Source: Eutreptiella sp. 'Long Island Sound 2002' (lineage: Eukaryota; Euglenozoa; Euglenophyceae; Eutreptiales; Eutreptiaceae). Taken from it: a DNA stretch of 64,000 bases. A program made the position numbers and the translations under genes. Shown here piece by piece: positions 1 through 12,165 of the stretch (the first letter of the stretch is position 1; every line of letters begins with the position of its first letter). The notes under the pieces were generated by a model, which worked only from the letters and a program-made list of their open reading frames with translations, ran no database searches and had not been told where the DNA came from. The stretch spans positions 151,484,352-151,548,351 of the forward strand of contig OZ038381.1 of assembly GCA_964036045.1 (NCBI GenBank), in the 5' to 3' direction.

Positions 1-600
1 GGGCCGTTGTGCGGCCCTAGCCACACGCCCTTCCCCGCCCCGTCCCCTTGTCCCATCATCCCGTATTTATACCCCACCGGGTCGCCAGCAACCCTGTGGC
101 GCGGGCCCACTGGATCCTCTTCCATCCGGGGACCGCCTCGTGCGCCTAGCACGGGTCGCTCCCTTCCCGCCCCCGTCCCTTTCCCCTGTGCCGCGGCCCC
201 GGCCTAATCCCCTGGGCTGTTGTGCGGCCCCATCCCATCCATCATCCCGTGTTGATACCCCACCGGGCCGCCAGCAACCCTGTGGCGCGGGCCCACTGGA
301 TCCTCATCCATCCGGGGACCGTTTCGTGCGCCTAGCACGGGTCGCTCCCTTCCCGCCCTTTTCCCCTGTGCCGCGGCCCCGGCCTAATCCCCTGGGCTGT
401 TGTGCGGCCCCATCCCTTCCCTCATCCCGTGTTGATACCCCACCGGGCCGTCAGCAACCCTGTGGCGTGGGTCCACTGGATCCTCATCCATCCGGGGACC
501 GTGTTGTGCGCCTAGCACGGGTCGCTCCCCTCCGGCCCCCGCCCCTCACTCCTGTGCCGCCTCCCATGCTGTCCTGGTCACCCGGGGCCGTCGCGTGGCC
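1..600. repeat. Tandem repeat, three ~183-bp units
   Basis: A block containing CCCTGTGGCGCGGGCCCACT followed by GGATCCTC and CATCCGGGGACCG recurs with its ACCCTGTGGC core at 91, 277 and 457, giving spacings of 186 and 180 bases. Between the cores the units share CCTAGCACGGGTCGCTCCC and TGTTGATACCCCACCGGG. The copies are close but not identical. The array starts at the window edge, so its true length is unknown. Long reading frames here come from the GC-rich repeat and are not taken as genes. Confidence 0.85.
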
Positions 601-2880
601 CTAGCCACACGCCCTTTTCTGTCCCATCTCCTTGTGGTGCTACGGGGTGTTGTTCGCCTTTTTTTTTCTTCGCCGTGCTTTTTTCCGCGTGGTTCCCTCC
701 TCCCTGCATGCACGCACAACAACACTGCATCTCCATCTGTCTCGGTTCCGTTCGGTGCTCTCATCCAGTCCCACCGCCGTCCTGTGGCGCGGCCCTTGGC
801 GGTCCCCGGCCATGCCAGGTGAGCGCCCCTCCCTTGCGACCCAGCCTTTTAGCCCGCGTTGTTGTACGTTTATCTTCTTTCTCTCCTCTCCACCCTCCCC
901 TCCCCTCTGCCTCCTGCCCGCCCTCTTAGTGTTCTTCTCCTGCTCCGTGTGCTCGCCGCTGGTCGTCCCCGCGCCATGGTTGTATCTCGCACGCCCTCAC
1001 GCGCCTCTGGGCTTCTGCCCTGTCTTCCGACCTGTAGGCCGACCTGGGCGGCCTCCCCAGACACCCCTTCGGGGGGCCTCCCCCTTCGTCCTCTCCCGCC
1101 GGCCGCCCCTCCATCAGTTCCCTGATGGTCGGGCGGGGCGGCCGGTACGGCTCGATGCGGGTCATTGGCATGGTGCTTCTCTGCGGGAGACATTGTGTTC
1201 CTTTGTGCCCTTGTTGGCCCCCTGTTCCCCCCACCTCCCGGGCCCTGCCCCCTCTACGTGTCCTTCCTGTGTGTCCGCCTGTTCTGCTGTTTTTTTTTTC
1301 CCGTGTTTGCGCTCTCCGCTGCTCCCGCGCGCCCTGCGTGTGCCCCCTGCTCTTCTCCGTGCTACCCCTGTCCCGCTGCCCTGCGCCCCCTTACCCGCCT
1401 GTCTCCCCTCCCATTCTCCTTCTCACTGTCGACCCTGCCTGTACGTCTGCTCTCCCTGTCTGAGCCGCGCTGTCACTCGTGTGTGCCACCCGCGTGCTCT
1501 ACCCCTGCCCCTCCCCGTTGCCCCTACCCTTTTCCCTGGGGTCTCCCCAACCCTAGTGCTCCCTTGGTCCCCGTCTCTCACCTCATCCTGGTTGCCTTGT
1601 GCCCTGTGTGTGTGGGGGGGGTGTATCTGCGGACTGGACTGTGGCCCTGCCGGAGGACTGGCATGGCCGTTGGTTTCCTACGCACCATGAGCCACCGCAT
1701 GTGCCGAAGGAACACAGAGAGAACGTCAGGGAGACGCTTGTTGAATTCCCTTCGCTGCATTTGCACTCTGGTGCCCAGCCGCATAGACCAGCTGCGGACC
1801 AGCGGCCCCATTTGGACCCGGCGCGGTCACCAAGGATTCACACTTCGTTGCACCTCGCAGGTGTCCCATGGCGCTGGCGGCCACCAAGGCCTGGCGTGGT
1901 CAACCCCCAGAGCAGGGCGCGCGTAAGTCCAATGGTTTCAATGCAGCACCATCTTGTCATGCAGAGAACTTTGCCGCCATGTAACAAGTCGGCGGATAGC
2001 CCGCACACTCCTGCTGCCAGTCCACAGGGGCGCCACCGAGACGTGGCTCCACTGCACCGGACTCGAGTACACCTGCACTGCCACCTGCCCATCCCAGCAA
2101 TCTCTCGGATCGCACCATCAGCCAAGACCCTAGCACCGACGTGTCGGAATATTGGATCCGTCTGCCCGTTCGCCTCTCCTGCAAGGCAGAGCCCTGGCAC
2201 CGTGCTGCACCCGAAGGGCACAGCGCCGCCCCACGCCATCTCCAGCCGTTCTCGTCAGTCACGACGTTGCGCTCTGCTCCGTCACTGTACCACATTCCGA
2301 TACTGCATCCCGTCTGCTTCTCGTTCTGCCCGACACTGCTCGCCGTACCCACGATACGTCTCGCCTCCCGCTGCCCGGTTGCTCCCTCCGCACTCGCCTG
2401 CGCCCCCGTACTCCGCCGCCCCATCTCCCCTCTCCCCCGCCGCTGGCCCTGTGCTCTCCGCTTGGGGTTCTCTCCCGCGTCCGCCATCACCACTTCCTCC
2501 TCCACTTTCAGCCGTGTCCCTGCCCTGCCCTGCGCACCTGCACCTCTCCGCTCCCTTCCTCCTCTCCTCGTGTCTGTCACATCCCCTCCTCACCCTCCTC
2601 CACCTCCACCGACCCCCCGCGTCCGCCTCCCCGCATCCCATCTGCCCGTCCCTCCGCACGCCCCGGTCCCCTGGGCCCTGGCGCTTCCCGTTCCTGCTCC
2701 TGCCCGGCCCTACGCGTCGCCACCGTATGGCCCCCCCAGCTGCAATAGCTCTCGCAGCATCTGAACCCTGGGCTTCTTCCCCTTCTCCTGGGGACAGTCC
2801 AGGCGCATCCCGGGACCGCCGCTCCCGGCATCCTCCTCCACCGCCCCTCATCCATCTCCGGCCCCCTTTCCCTGGGCCTC
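601..2880. other. Pyrimidine-rich low-complexity region without a convincing gene
   Basis: The plus strand is dominated by C and T (CCCTCCC, CCCTGCC, TGCCCCTC runs). Frames stay open on both strands for long distances, but the encoded peptides are Pro/Ser/Ala/Arg-rich and show no domain. I see no RNA gene, promoter or terminal repeat. The bias continues into the gag-like stretch that follows. Confidence 0.5.
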
Positions 2881-2889
2881 CCTGCCCTG

Positions 2890-5183
2890 CCCACCAGGTC
2901 ACTGAAGGGGTGGGTCCCCCTCTTCTCCCGCCTTCCCCTCGTCTACCCCACCCACTTCACGTAGCGGGCCAGCTCCGCCACTTCCCCCGCCGTCCAGCCG
3001 GCGACCGTCCCGGGTCCCCTCCGCACCGGCGGCGGCGCATATTGCCGCGGCGGCGGGAACTCCGAGTCCCAGTTCGTCGGCGTCGGCTCTGGGCTGGGGC
3101 TGGCCGGCCGCGGCGCCCCCTCCGCCTCCCCTGCCCCTCGCTCCTCCCCCCTGCGCCGCTTCCCCCTTTCCTGCCCCGCCTCCTCGTCCTCCTCCCTGGC
3201 CTTTTTCCCTGACGGCGACCGCCCCTCCACATCCGTGGAGGGGGTGTCCCCTTCCGGATCCGGGAGGACCCGGTGGGCCCCCCGGGCCACCGCCTCCTCC
3301 TCCTCCCACACCCTGCGCTCCCGCGACGCTACCTCCCTGTCCCTTTCCGCCAGCCTTGCCGCCTCCCCCCTGATCCGCCTCCATGCCCTCTCCTGCATCT
3401 CTCCCTCCTGCTCCGGCGGGATAGCCGGCTGTCGGAACGGCATCAGTGGGGTACCCTCCCGCCCCCTTCCCTCCTCTTGTCATCCTCCCTCCCGTTCCGC
3501 CCTCTCAACCCCCTCCTGCCTTCTCCGAAGGTCCGCCCATGCCATCTGTAGCTCCTCCACTGCCTGTGCTCCCCCTCCCTGCGGCCTGTCGGTCCCTTCC
3601 GTCCTGCCCTCCTCCGCCCCGCCCACCTCACCCTTGACTCTGGCCTCCCTCTCCCGCAGGCTCCTGTCTGCCTCCCCTAACCTCTTTCACGCCCTCCAAT
3701 TCCTAATCTTACTTCCCTTCCCGCGCCCCCCACGCTGTCCCACCGGCCTGCTGGCACTGCTGCATGTTCGCCTGTGGCTGCATGCCCTGGTACGCCGGCA
3801 GGGGCGGGTACACCATCCCCATCGCCGGGTATGGCGGCGGCGGGAATGGTGGGACGATTGGTGGGACGGCTGGCGGGACTACACCTCCCCATCATCGCGA
3901 TCCCTTCCCTGTGAGCACCGGCGAGCCCACGTACCCATGGCCACTCTCCTTCCCCTGCCCCTTTGCCTTGTCGCCCCATCGCCCCGCGTCCTTGCCGCCT
4001 ACTCGGTGGAATCCCGCCCTCCCCTGTCTCTTCCCCTGTAGACCTTGTTGCCTCGCTCCTTTCCCCTGCTTGCCCTTGCCGCCTTCTACCTGTCCCACAC
4101 CACTGCCCTGCACTGCTGCGCTGCTCTGCTCCGCCTGCCCCCCCGTCATCCCCGTCCTCCCCGGCTCCATCTCCAACTGGTAGATGGTGTCCGGTCCCTG
4201 CTCCGGGGTTGGCGGCGACGGCTCTCCTGCTCCACGTGCGCCAGCGCCTCGTACCGCGCCGCCTGCTGGCAGCGCACCTCCCTCTCCTCCTCCGCCCTTA
4301 CCGCCGCACTGACCCGTGGGGGCGACCTCGGCGGCGACTGCCTGAACGAGCGTTGGGTCTGCGGCCACTGTCGCCCCCGTCCACTCCCTTTTCCCCCCTT
4401 CTCTGCCAGGTGTCCCTTTGCGTGCACAGCCCCCGACGTCCCCGCCTGCCCTTTCCCTCCCTCGCCCGTCCGCCCTCTCCCTCCAGCGCTTACGCTGCTG
4501 TCTCCGCTCCCTGCCGCTCCCGCCTCTAGCTGCCCTCGGCCGCCCTTGCCTTCCTCCTGCCTCCGCACCTCCGGGAGGATGGACTTTATGGCAGCCGCCG
4601 GCACATTGGGCGCCGACGGCTGTCCTGGGCTTCCCTCCACCGCCATCCTTCCTGCCCCCTCCCCCTCATCCTCCGACACCTCGAGGATGTCGGCGACTAC
4701 CGACTCCCTCCGACTCCTTCACTCCCTCCTCCTCATATCCATGCCCGCCCTCACATCTGCGACGTTGAACGGGTCCGCCCGTGGCCCTTCTGCCGCCCAT
4801 TGCCCCTGCCCCTCCCCTTGCTCCTCAGCCCCTGCCGCCACCCCCTCTGCCCTGTCCCTCCCCGCCTCCGCCTGTCCTCTCTTGTCCCCTCCCTCTCCCT
4901 TCCCCACCACGGCTCCCTCCCACCTCTGCCGCCCTGTCGCCCCAGGCCCTTCCCTCCTGAACGTCTCCGGGCTCTCCGGAGACGAGGGCGACGACAGGTC
5001 CGCAGACGTCGCCGAGGATGCCGGCGAGGGGGGCTGCGGGGCTGTGCCCGCCTGCATGCGAGCCACCTCTGCCCTCACTGCCGGTGGCTGGCTGGGCTTC
5101 GAGTCAGGCTTGTGGGACATTGCACTGCACACATGGGCTCGCGCCTGAGCCCTGCGGCTGTCGCCGCTTCCCCCACCACCCAC
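2890..5183 (-). pseudogene. Degenerate gag/ORF1-like reading frames
   Basis: On the minus strand one frame runs from 5183 to 4146 with a single TGA at 4721-4719. It encodes an acidic and Arg-rich stretch with polar, helix-prone segments (for example around VVADILEVSEDEGEG and the EEEREVRCQQAARYEAL region). Reading continues in other frames near 4368-3892 and 3443-2943. The end of the last piece reads WTAGEVAELARYVKWVG, which resembles the WVKWAGG segment at 22.85 kb inside another element. The Gly/Arg/Pro-rich character and position next to LINE sequence suggest a nucleic-acid-binding ORF1 or gag. No zinc knuckle or RRM is visible, and low complexity makes the call weak. It could also be non-coding GC-rich DNA. 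Confidence 0.35.
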
Positions 5184-5571
5184 GCCCTGTACCCCCTCTG
5201 TTCGCGCGCCCTACGTGTGTTGTGCTCTTGGTACACCTGCGGCTCCTGTCCCAAATCTTCTCCCCCGCGATCTGAGAACTTCGCCTGGTGGCCATCGGCC
5301 TCGTTCTGGTCTGCACTGTCGTCGTCCTCGTCCCCGCACCCCCGGCCTCGCTCCTCTTGTCCGCTTGCGTCTCTTGATACCCGCTTCGCTTTCCCCTCGT
5401 CATATCACCCCATTCTGCTGCCCCCTGGCCCGCTTCTTGTTCCGCCCTATGACTCAGTGTGCCCAGTCCCGGACGCTCCAGTCCATGCGACAGGCGCCAC
5501 TACTGCCCCTTTCCCTCCGGTCCCCTTAAAAACGTCCTCCTGCGCGGTGACATCGTTCACCCGTCCTGCCC

Positions 5572-6235
5572 TCATATCTGCCGGATTCTCCTTCGTCTGC
5601 GTGCCATCAGGCGGTCCCTCGGCTCTTCTCCCTCTCTGTCCTCCATTCCAGTCCCTCCCCCTGACCGCCTTGGTCGCCAATCTGGCCGCCTCCGCACTTC
5701 CATCTCCGTGATTTTTAGGTTGTACCTGATCAACGCCATCTCCACCCGTTTGGTGACTGGATCACGCATGTCTGCCGCCCGCGCCTCCAACTGCGTCTCT
5801 CTGCACGCCATGCGCTCCTGGAGATGTTGCACCATACGTCGCAACAGCCTGTGTGCCATGGCCTCCGGTGCCACCGTATGCTCCTGGAGTGCCCGCCACA
5901 GCGGTTTCACTATCATCATGTGCCACAGTCCCTTGCGGTGCCCTTCTTTCCCCAGCTCTCTCTCCACCGCGCTTCTGCCTCTTGCACCCTTCTTGGGCAA
6001 CGGGACGTCCTGATCCCGAACCAGTGGTTCCTCGATCCCCTTATACTGTTCACACCGCATGAAGTGCTCGTATGTTTCTTGCCCTTGGCCACAGTGGCAT
6101 CTCATGTACTCCTCCGGAAGGTCCATACCCTTATGTCTGTACCACCTCATGATTGTTTCCCGCACCGGCACCTGCCCCGTGATTACCTGTAGCCTTCTGG
6201 TTTGCAGCCTTTTGGGCATCGTTTCCGGCCGCAGC
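5572..6235 (-). pseudogene. LINE ORF2 C-terminal fragment with Cys/His motif
   Basis: The minus-strand frame ending at 5572 carries RLQTRRLQVITGQVPVRETI, then CHCGQGQETYEHFMRCEQY. This C-x1-C...H-x3-C arrangement with an EHF core is typical of the zinc-binding tail that follows RT/RNase H in many non-LTR retrotransposons. About 170 codons of basic sequence follow before the stop. Nothing of the upstream endonuclease or RT is present: the sequence is cut near 6235, where a different LINE begins on the opposite strand. The element is therefore 5'-truncated or was split by the neighbour. The family is unassigned. Confidence 0.6.
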
Positions 6236-8359
6236 CAAATTCTTCGACACCTCAAGAACGACTTCGACATCCTTTTCCTCCAAGAAATCAACCACGCCCC
6301 CATACTCCCCCACGTATACGCCTACGGTTCGGGCACTAAAGCCACCATTGTTTCGAACATCAGCCGAGACAAACACGCCAGAGGTGAGCACGGGTCCGTT
6401 TTGGTTTGCTCCCCCCGGCTCTCCCGTTTCGTTACCCCCCTCCCTCAACTCGATACGGAAGGGCTGCTGGCGGCAGCAGTTCTCACCCTCCCGGGGGCCC
6501 CGCCCAGCTTGTTGGTCTCGGTATACGCCACAAGCGCGGACGTCCACGGCTCAAAAATTGAAAGCATCCTCCACCCACCCATGCATCAGTATCCCAACCA
6601 CGTCCTAGGTGGGGACACCAACTGCATAATGTGCCCTGAGCTGCACGGAGCAAACCTCCAAACGGACAACGAGTGGCCATGGCTCCGCAGGCAGGTCACG
6701 AGCGACCCGCCGCGCCTCATGGATACCTTCCGGCACTTTCACCCGACCGAGCGGTCCTTTTCCCGATACCCCACCCCGTACAGGGCAAGCAGCAGCCGCC
6801 TCGACCATATTTTGCTCTTCCCGACGGCCTCAGAATTTTCTGCCCCCACCTCTGCAACCATCCACACGGACGAGAAAACGTCAGACCACCACCCAGTCAC
6901 GTACACCTCTCAAGTCCCCCCCCACCCCTTCTCCGAAGCTCCCACCACCAAGAGGAAAGTTTTCCGCAAACTGACGGAGCGGGAGCGCTCCAAGCACCAC
7001 GACTCCCTCGCCCCCCTGGCGCGGTGGTGCGAGTCTACCCTCCCCCGTTTCGAGTCTTTATCCTCGGCAGACATAGAGCACTTCACCGATGTGGTGCTGG
7101 AAGAAGCAGCGACCAGCTACCACAATATCACCACAACGTCACACTCCTCTTCGGCTCTGGTTAAGAAAATCAAAGCGTCCCTGCACTCCCTGCCCCCCCC
7201 CAACCATCCCGGCCACCCCGCTTCCAGAGACACGCTCAACAAACTGGTCAAGGAGTGTGAAGCCAAAGTGAACAAGGCCGGAACCACCAAAATCCATCGG
7301 TGCCTTGTGCGGAAAACTAGGATCAAACACACCATCAACGAGGCACTCAACTCCGTGGAACGCGGTGAAAGGACGCTGAAGCGCCCGGGCACCACACAGC
7401 TCGTCCCCACCCCAAGAGAAGTGGGCTCTATTTTCTCTTCCACACTCCTCACCCTGGGGGGCAGCCTCGAATACGCACCGCCGAGCACACTAGTGGATCA
7501 CCTGCTCACACACTCCCCCACCTGCCCTGAACCCACAAAACACAGCCCTCTCCCTGACATTACCTGGGAATCATTCCGCAACAGGCTCAAGAGGTCAAAG
7601 CCCAACAAGGCGGGGGGGCGGGACTTCACAAACAACTACACTTTGCACGTCTCCCCCCCTTCTGTCCAACAATGCATTTGGAGGGTATGCAACCACTACC
7701 TCCACCAGGCGCTGCCCGAGAAATGGCTCAAAGCCAACATTATCTTGCTTTTTAAGCAAGGGGACGTGATGAACGCTGTAAATTACAGGCCTATAGCCTT
7801 ACTGAACAGCATTTACAATACAATTGCAACACCCGCCAACCGGGAACTACTGGCAGCGGCCATCGAACACCCCATCATACACCCCACCCAGTTCGGCGGG
7901 CTTCCCAACCGCAGGTGCCAAGACCACATTTTTAACCTCTTATCCACGTTTCGGGAATCAGTCGGTAGCTACAGCCTCTACATTGATTTCAATAAGGATT
8001 TCAACTCCGTCCCCCAGACCACCCTCTTCACAGTGCTGTCCTGCCTGAACTTTCCCACGCCCCTTGTAAGCCTCATTCAATCCTTGTACCGTGCCCCCCG
8101 CGACTTCCCGGTGGTGTCAGGGCACACCCACTCCTCCCACCTGCAAACCAGAGGTGTTCGGCAGGGATGCCCCATGTCACCAATCCTTTTCTGCCTTTAC
8201 CTGAATGTGCTCCTCTTCGCCTTGCCGTCTTACGTCACTGCACCCCCCTCCCCACACGAGTCTGGCCACGCCTTTGTTGACGACCTCCTCTATCGATCAG
8301 AGGATGGGGACCGCATACAGCAGATTTTGCATTTCTTCGACACGGTCGCCAGGGAGTGA
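6224..8359 (+). pseudogene. LINE A ORF2, endonuclease and reverse transcriptase
   Basis: The endonuclease shows DILFLQEIN (catalytic Glu codon at 6284-6286), GGDTNC, SRLDHILLF and TSDHHPV, so its active-site set looks intact. About 230 codons of linker follow. RT motifs then appear in order: KAGGRD and NYRPIALLNSIYN, LYIDFNKDFNSVP (motif A, first Asp kept, but the usual KAFD is KDFN), TRGVRQGCPMSPILF (motif B) and AFVDDLLY (the YxDD box, near 8271). The frame is broken by TGA at 8357-8359 directly before GLDLNLSKTE, which continues the RT in the same frame. The product would reverse-transcribe element RNA at nicked DNA (target-primed reverse transcription). The element is now inactive. Confidence 0.85.
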
Positions 8360-9955
8360 GGCCTAGACCTTAACCTTAGCAAAACTGAGATCCATGCTAT
8401 GGGAACAGCCCCCCCGAGAACCTTCACCTCCCCCTCGGGTACCCCCCTATTAACAACCAACCAGAAGACGGGGCAACCACACAACTGCTACAAGTACCTA
8501 GGAGTATACATCTTCACCGCCAACCACAAGGCACAAACACTGGCATTGGCCAAGTCGGAAATACGCTCATTTTTCACAACCCTCCAACCCCTTCGGCTGG
8601 CCCTTTCGGAATACGTTCTCTTAGTAAACGTCCAACTCATCCCTATTCTTTCCTACTGCCTGATGGCACACCCCCTGGCCGTGAACGAGTTGGGAGTCCT
8701 CCAGGCCATGATCTCGCAAAATATTGCGCATGACCCCTCTCCGGACTAAGCCAAAAGGATTTCCCGCCTCTTCTCTCCTAAGGCCGGCTACACCCCCTGC
8801 CACCAGGGAGGCTTGAAACTCCGCCACTTCAAGTTTTCCATTTGCATGGCCCTGGTGAACACCGCAATCAGGTACGGCCCGGCCCCAACAAACGAAGCTT
8901 TTTCCGAAGCAATGCTCTCCACCACACGCAGCCCAATCCAGGACACCGTCATGGACGCGTGCCACACCATAGGCCTCCGATACCACAGCACCCGCCTCTG
9001 GGCCTCTTGCCCCCCCTCCCTCTTCCTTCCGAAAGAAAAAGTCCAGGTCCGGTTCCTAGCCACCAGGCCGGCACCACAATACAACAAGTTCGGCAACAGG
9101 CTAAAACGAACACCCCAGGACCTAGAGTTCCACCTAGGAACAGTCACGGGGTTGGACACAGGATCGGCCACACTCCAGTTTTCAGACGGCACCACCCACA
9201 CCATCAAAGACCCCGGCCTCCACCGCAACGAGAAAGAGTACACCTTTCAAAGCCCAGCCATTTCTGTCCGCCCCCTACTGGCGGGGCGCCACGAACTGCT
9301 TACCCCCCCCCTCCTCCGACCCCAAGAGTACATCCTCAACCCCCCCCCCCCCGGACCACACGGCGGAGTCCTACTTGATTCGTCACTGCATGGCGAGCTG
9401 TACCGGCTCCCAGATGAACCTCACCCCCTTGACCCCAATGACCTCGAAGAATGGGGTTGCGAAGCAGCCCTTGCCCTTCTCCACACATCGTCCCCCGGCA
9501 CGACATGGGTCTACTTGGATGGCTCAGCGGGCGCCTTGGGCTACGGATCTGCGGCCACCCTGTTTTTTCCGAATGGCTCCAGATGGGTGCTGTGCGAAAC
9601 GTCTCCATACCAGTCCTCAGTGGGATCGGAGTTCTGGGCGGCGATTATGTACCTATGGTGGGCCCTTGCATCTCACCCGCACCTCACCTTTGCCGTGCTA
9701 GGGGACAACCTCCACGTTATCACTGTTCTCCCTCCGAGCACCCCCCCAGGCCTCCCGTCACGCTCGCCAGCCGGCACATGGGAATCCTCTCTTCAGTCCA
9801 TCCAGGCCTCCCTACGCCCAGGGATGATCCAGGGTTGGGGCTGGATCAAGGGGCATGCCGGGTTCGTGGGGAATGAAATCTCAGATGCTTACTCAAAGTG
9901 GTCCGCCCACGTGATGATCTGGGACCCCTCCCTCCTTCCCCCCCCCCCCCCCCCC
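8360..9955 (+). pseudogene. LINE A ORF2, RT thumb, linker and RNase H
   Basis: This continues the frame of the preceding piece past TGA 8357. It begins GLDLNLSKTE, runs through YKYLGVYI, meets TAA at 8747-8749, and continues to an RNase H domain. RNase H is marked by WVYLDGSAGALG (Asp codon near 9518), SVGSEFWAAIMYL (the conserved Glu) and WIKGHAGFVGNEISDAYSKW (His near 9852, Asp near 9883). These match the conserved D-E-H-D pattern, so RNase H appears catalytically complete. The reading frame ends in the C-run at 9938-9955. Confidence 0.8.
9938..9955. repeat. 18-base poly-C tract
   Basis: CTT is followed by eighteen C and then GATAGG. The tract coincides exactly with the frame change inside LINE A ORF2. 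Confidence 0.95.
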
Positions 9956-11099
9956 GATAGGATGCATATCCCGAGGCCATCTCCCCGTGATACACAAACT
10001 GACTACCACCTCAATCAAGCACCTCCTCCCTCGCCACAAACACGAAAACATCCACGCACCAACCAGCTTTCATTTTTACAACCACACTTCATGGTTCAAA
10101 GGCCTCCCTTTCAAATGGTCCTCCGGAAACTTCAACATGGCGCCGTTTGCTTTCCACGACAACTTGCGCCCTCGCCATTGCCACGCTTGCCCCGACCCGC
10201 ACCCGATGGATGTTATCTGTTTCGTTTCACACTGCCCAACATGCGAACACCTGGTGCAAACCTACATTCAATGCTGCCGCCCCCTCTTCACCACCGTGGT
10301 GTCCCAGTGGTGGTCCGCGACCACACACGTCGGGGAGAGGCGCAATTTCGTCCGGGTGCTGGTCCCCATGTCCCTGTACACGAAACTCACAACCCCCCCC
10401 TCCGACCGAAGAAAACCAGCACACTGTCATGACCTAAAACTCGCCCTGATGGCTCGTGTTCCCATGCTCCTCAATGCTCTATACCGCACGCTGGAATGGC
10501 TAAACGACCACCCCCCCCTAGCCCCACTCACCAGCCCCCACGGGCCCGAACCCATGGAGACGCCCCTGATCGCCTTACAGCACGTCACACACCGCCCAAC
10601 AGCGCCCCCCCCCCGCCTACCACCCTCCCCCCCCCCTCCCGGACAAAGTTGCACACAAGCCTCCAAAGCGCCCCCGTCCCCCATCCCCTGTGGCACACAC
10701 CAAAGCTCGAAAACACGCCCGCCAGCCCCCAAGGCCTGTCCAGCCTCTATCGCTGAAACGCAATACCGCAAGCTAATATCAGCCAGAGCCCCCGCCCCCC
10801 AAACGGCCGCTCACAATCCGGGACATGTTCCACCCCCCCCCCCCCCCTCGACCAGCACCCCTCCTTGCCGCATCCGCCCCCGTTTCTGCCCCTTCTCCCC
10901 GCATAAGAAGGTACTTCGAACCAGCCCCCCCCTCCACCGCGAGCACAAGCTCACAATCGTCCTCACCGTCGTCCAACGTGTCATCTCTTTGAAAAAGCCA
11001 CACCTACACGTTTGTCTCACGCCAGCCCTCGACAGCCCTAACACGGCGCAACCAATCAGTACTACCACACTGGCACTCACCAGTCACTTCTGCAAATGA
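9956..11099 (+). pseudogene. LINE A ORF2 C-terminal domain in shifted frame
   Basis: After the C-run the coding potential moves to another frame: IKHLLPRHKHENIH, then CHACPDPHPMDVICFVSHCP, then CEHL. This is the same kind of Cys/His tail as the minus-strand fragment at 5.6-6.2 kb. About 200 Pro-rich codons follow to a TGA at 11097-11099. A one- or two-base change in the 18-C tract restores continuity with RNase H, so the frameshift may be an assembly or sequencing error. Confidence 0.65.
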
Positions 11100-11390
11100 A
11101 TCCCTCCCCCAAGCCAGCCCCCGTGCTCAGGCCGTCATGCTCTAACCCTCAAGCCGCAACCGTACCGCCTTCGGAATCAGGCAGAGACCCGGGCTCTGCG
11201 GTTGTCTATAACGGGACTGCCAAGTCTCATTGAGATATGGCAGAGCAGGACAGCGACGTGCAGCGGTACTGAGCCCGCGATTGAACTTGGTTCCGGGCTC
11301 CTGCCCCTCCCCGAAAAAGCTTGGCGCGCAAGAGCCTTTCGCCCCGGCCTGGCCAGCCACAAAAGGCGCCGTGCAGTGCAAAAAGGTCGA
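11100..11390 (+). other. LINE A 3' untranslated region (probable)
   Basis: About 290 bases follow the last stop of LINE A before gypsy protease sequence begins. The stretch contains no ORF of note and ends in an A-rich GTGCAGTGCAAAAAGG. No long poly(A) tail is present. Confidence 0.4.
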
Positions 11391-11549
11391 ACACACCGAG
11401 ACGAGATCAAAGTCGAGACAGCAAGGGACGGTTTCAATCGCGCTCCAAGAGCAGAGAAAGGCCTACAACGGCCTAGAAAACAATTCCGAAGACCTGGTGG
11501 CGGAAGTCCTGGAGAAGAGCTGAACACCACCACCAGCACCCATAAATCC

Positions 11550-12165
11550 GAAAAGAATTCGACACTTGGAGGTGTCAATGTCGAAGGAACCGAACCTCAG
11601 CATGGGTCTCTGTTCACGGTTCGAGGGCACATTTGCGCATGTCGTGGGGACTCCTTTGACTCCAGCGTGGAACTGTTGGTCAACTGTGGAGCGACCAGCG
11701 ACTTTATGGCGATGCAAACTGCAAAGAGGGCGCGACTTCCCTTCTATAAACCGAGAAACCCTGGACACGTCTGGACAGCCGGAGGTGTCCAAATCGAAGT
11801 ACGGTACTACACGAGAGCTTATATTCGAGTTGGAGAGCTTGTATTTCGTCATCACTTCAAGGTCTTGGAGATTTTGCCGGATGTAGTACTTGGACTACCA
11901 TGGCTTCGAAGCTACAATCCAACTGTCAACTGGAAGGAAAGGTACGCCGACATCCAACATGGTTCGAATTTCGTACCGGTTATCTTTTGGCGAATCAAGA
12001 CATTCCACCCAGCTACAGTTTCAAGCAGCTTCGAAGCTGGAACTTGTTTCCATACTTTCATCCAGTTCCTCGAAAGCGAGTCCGGTTGGGAATCCTACCC
12101 CACATGCCAAAGAACATCTTGACCTACACTCGTCGACAGACGTTCAGCGCGGTACTGACATGTAG
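11550..12165 (+). pseudogene. Gypsy A aspartic protease (retropepsin) remnant
   Basis: The frame contains SVELLVNCGATSDFMA, where a retropepsin has D-S/T-G-A. The catalytic Asp is replaced by Asn (AAC at 11682-11684) and Ser by Cys. The second hallmark, DVVLGLPWLRSYNPTVNW, lies at about 11881-11935 and matches Ty3/gypsy proteases. The frame then changes near 12000-12090 into an acidic linker before RT, with a TAG at 12163. The enzyme would have processed the Gag-Pol polyprotein; with Asn in the active site it cannot. Confidence 0.75.

Larger units (their letters stand above)
6224..11390 (+). mobile_element. Non-LTR retrotransposon (LINE A), 5'-truncated
   Basis: A single LINE is read left to right: apurinic-type endonuclease, reverse transcriptase, RNase H, Cys/His tail, then a 3' UTR. 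ORF1 and the endonuclease start are missing because homology begins near 6224, at a head-to-head junction with a minus-strand LINE tail. EN, RT and RNase H lie in one frame with only two stop codons (TGA 8357, TAA 8747). The frame changes once, at an 18-C run. The 3' end is placed near GTGCAGTGCAAAAAGG at about 11385, where gypsy sequence starts; this boundary is approximate. EN plus RNase H suggests the I/Tad/Loa-like group. Confidence 0.85.
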
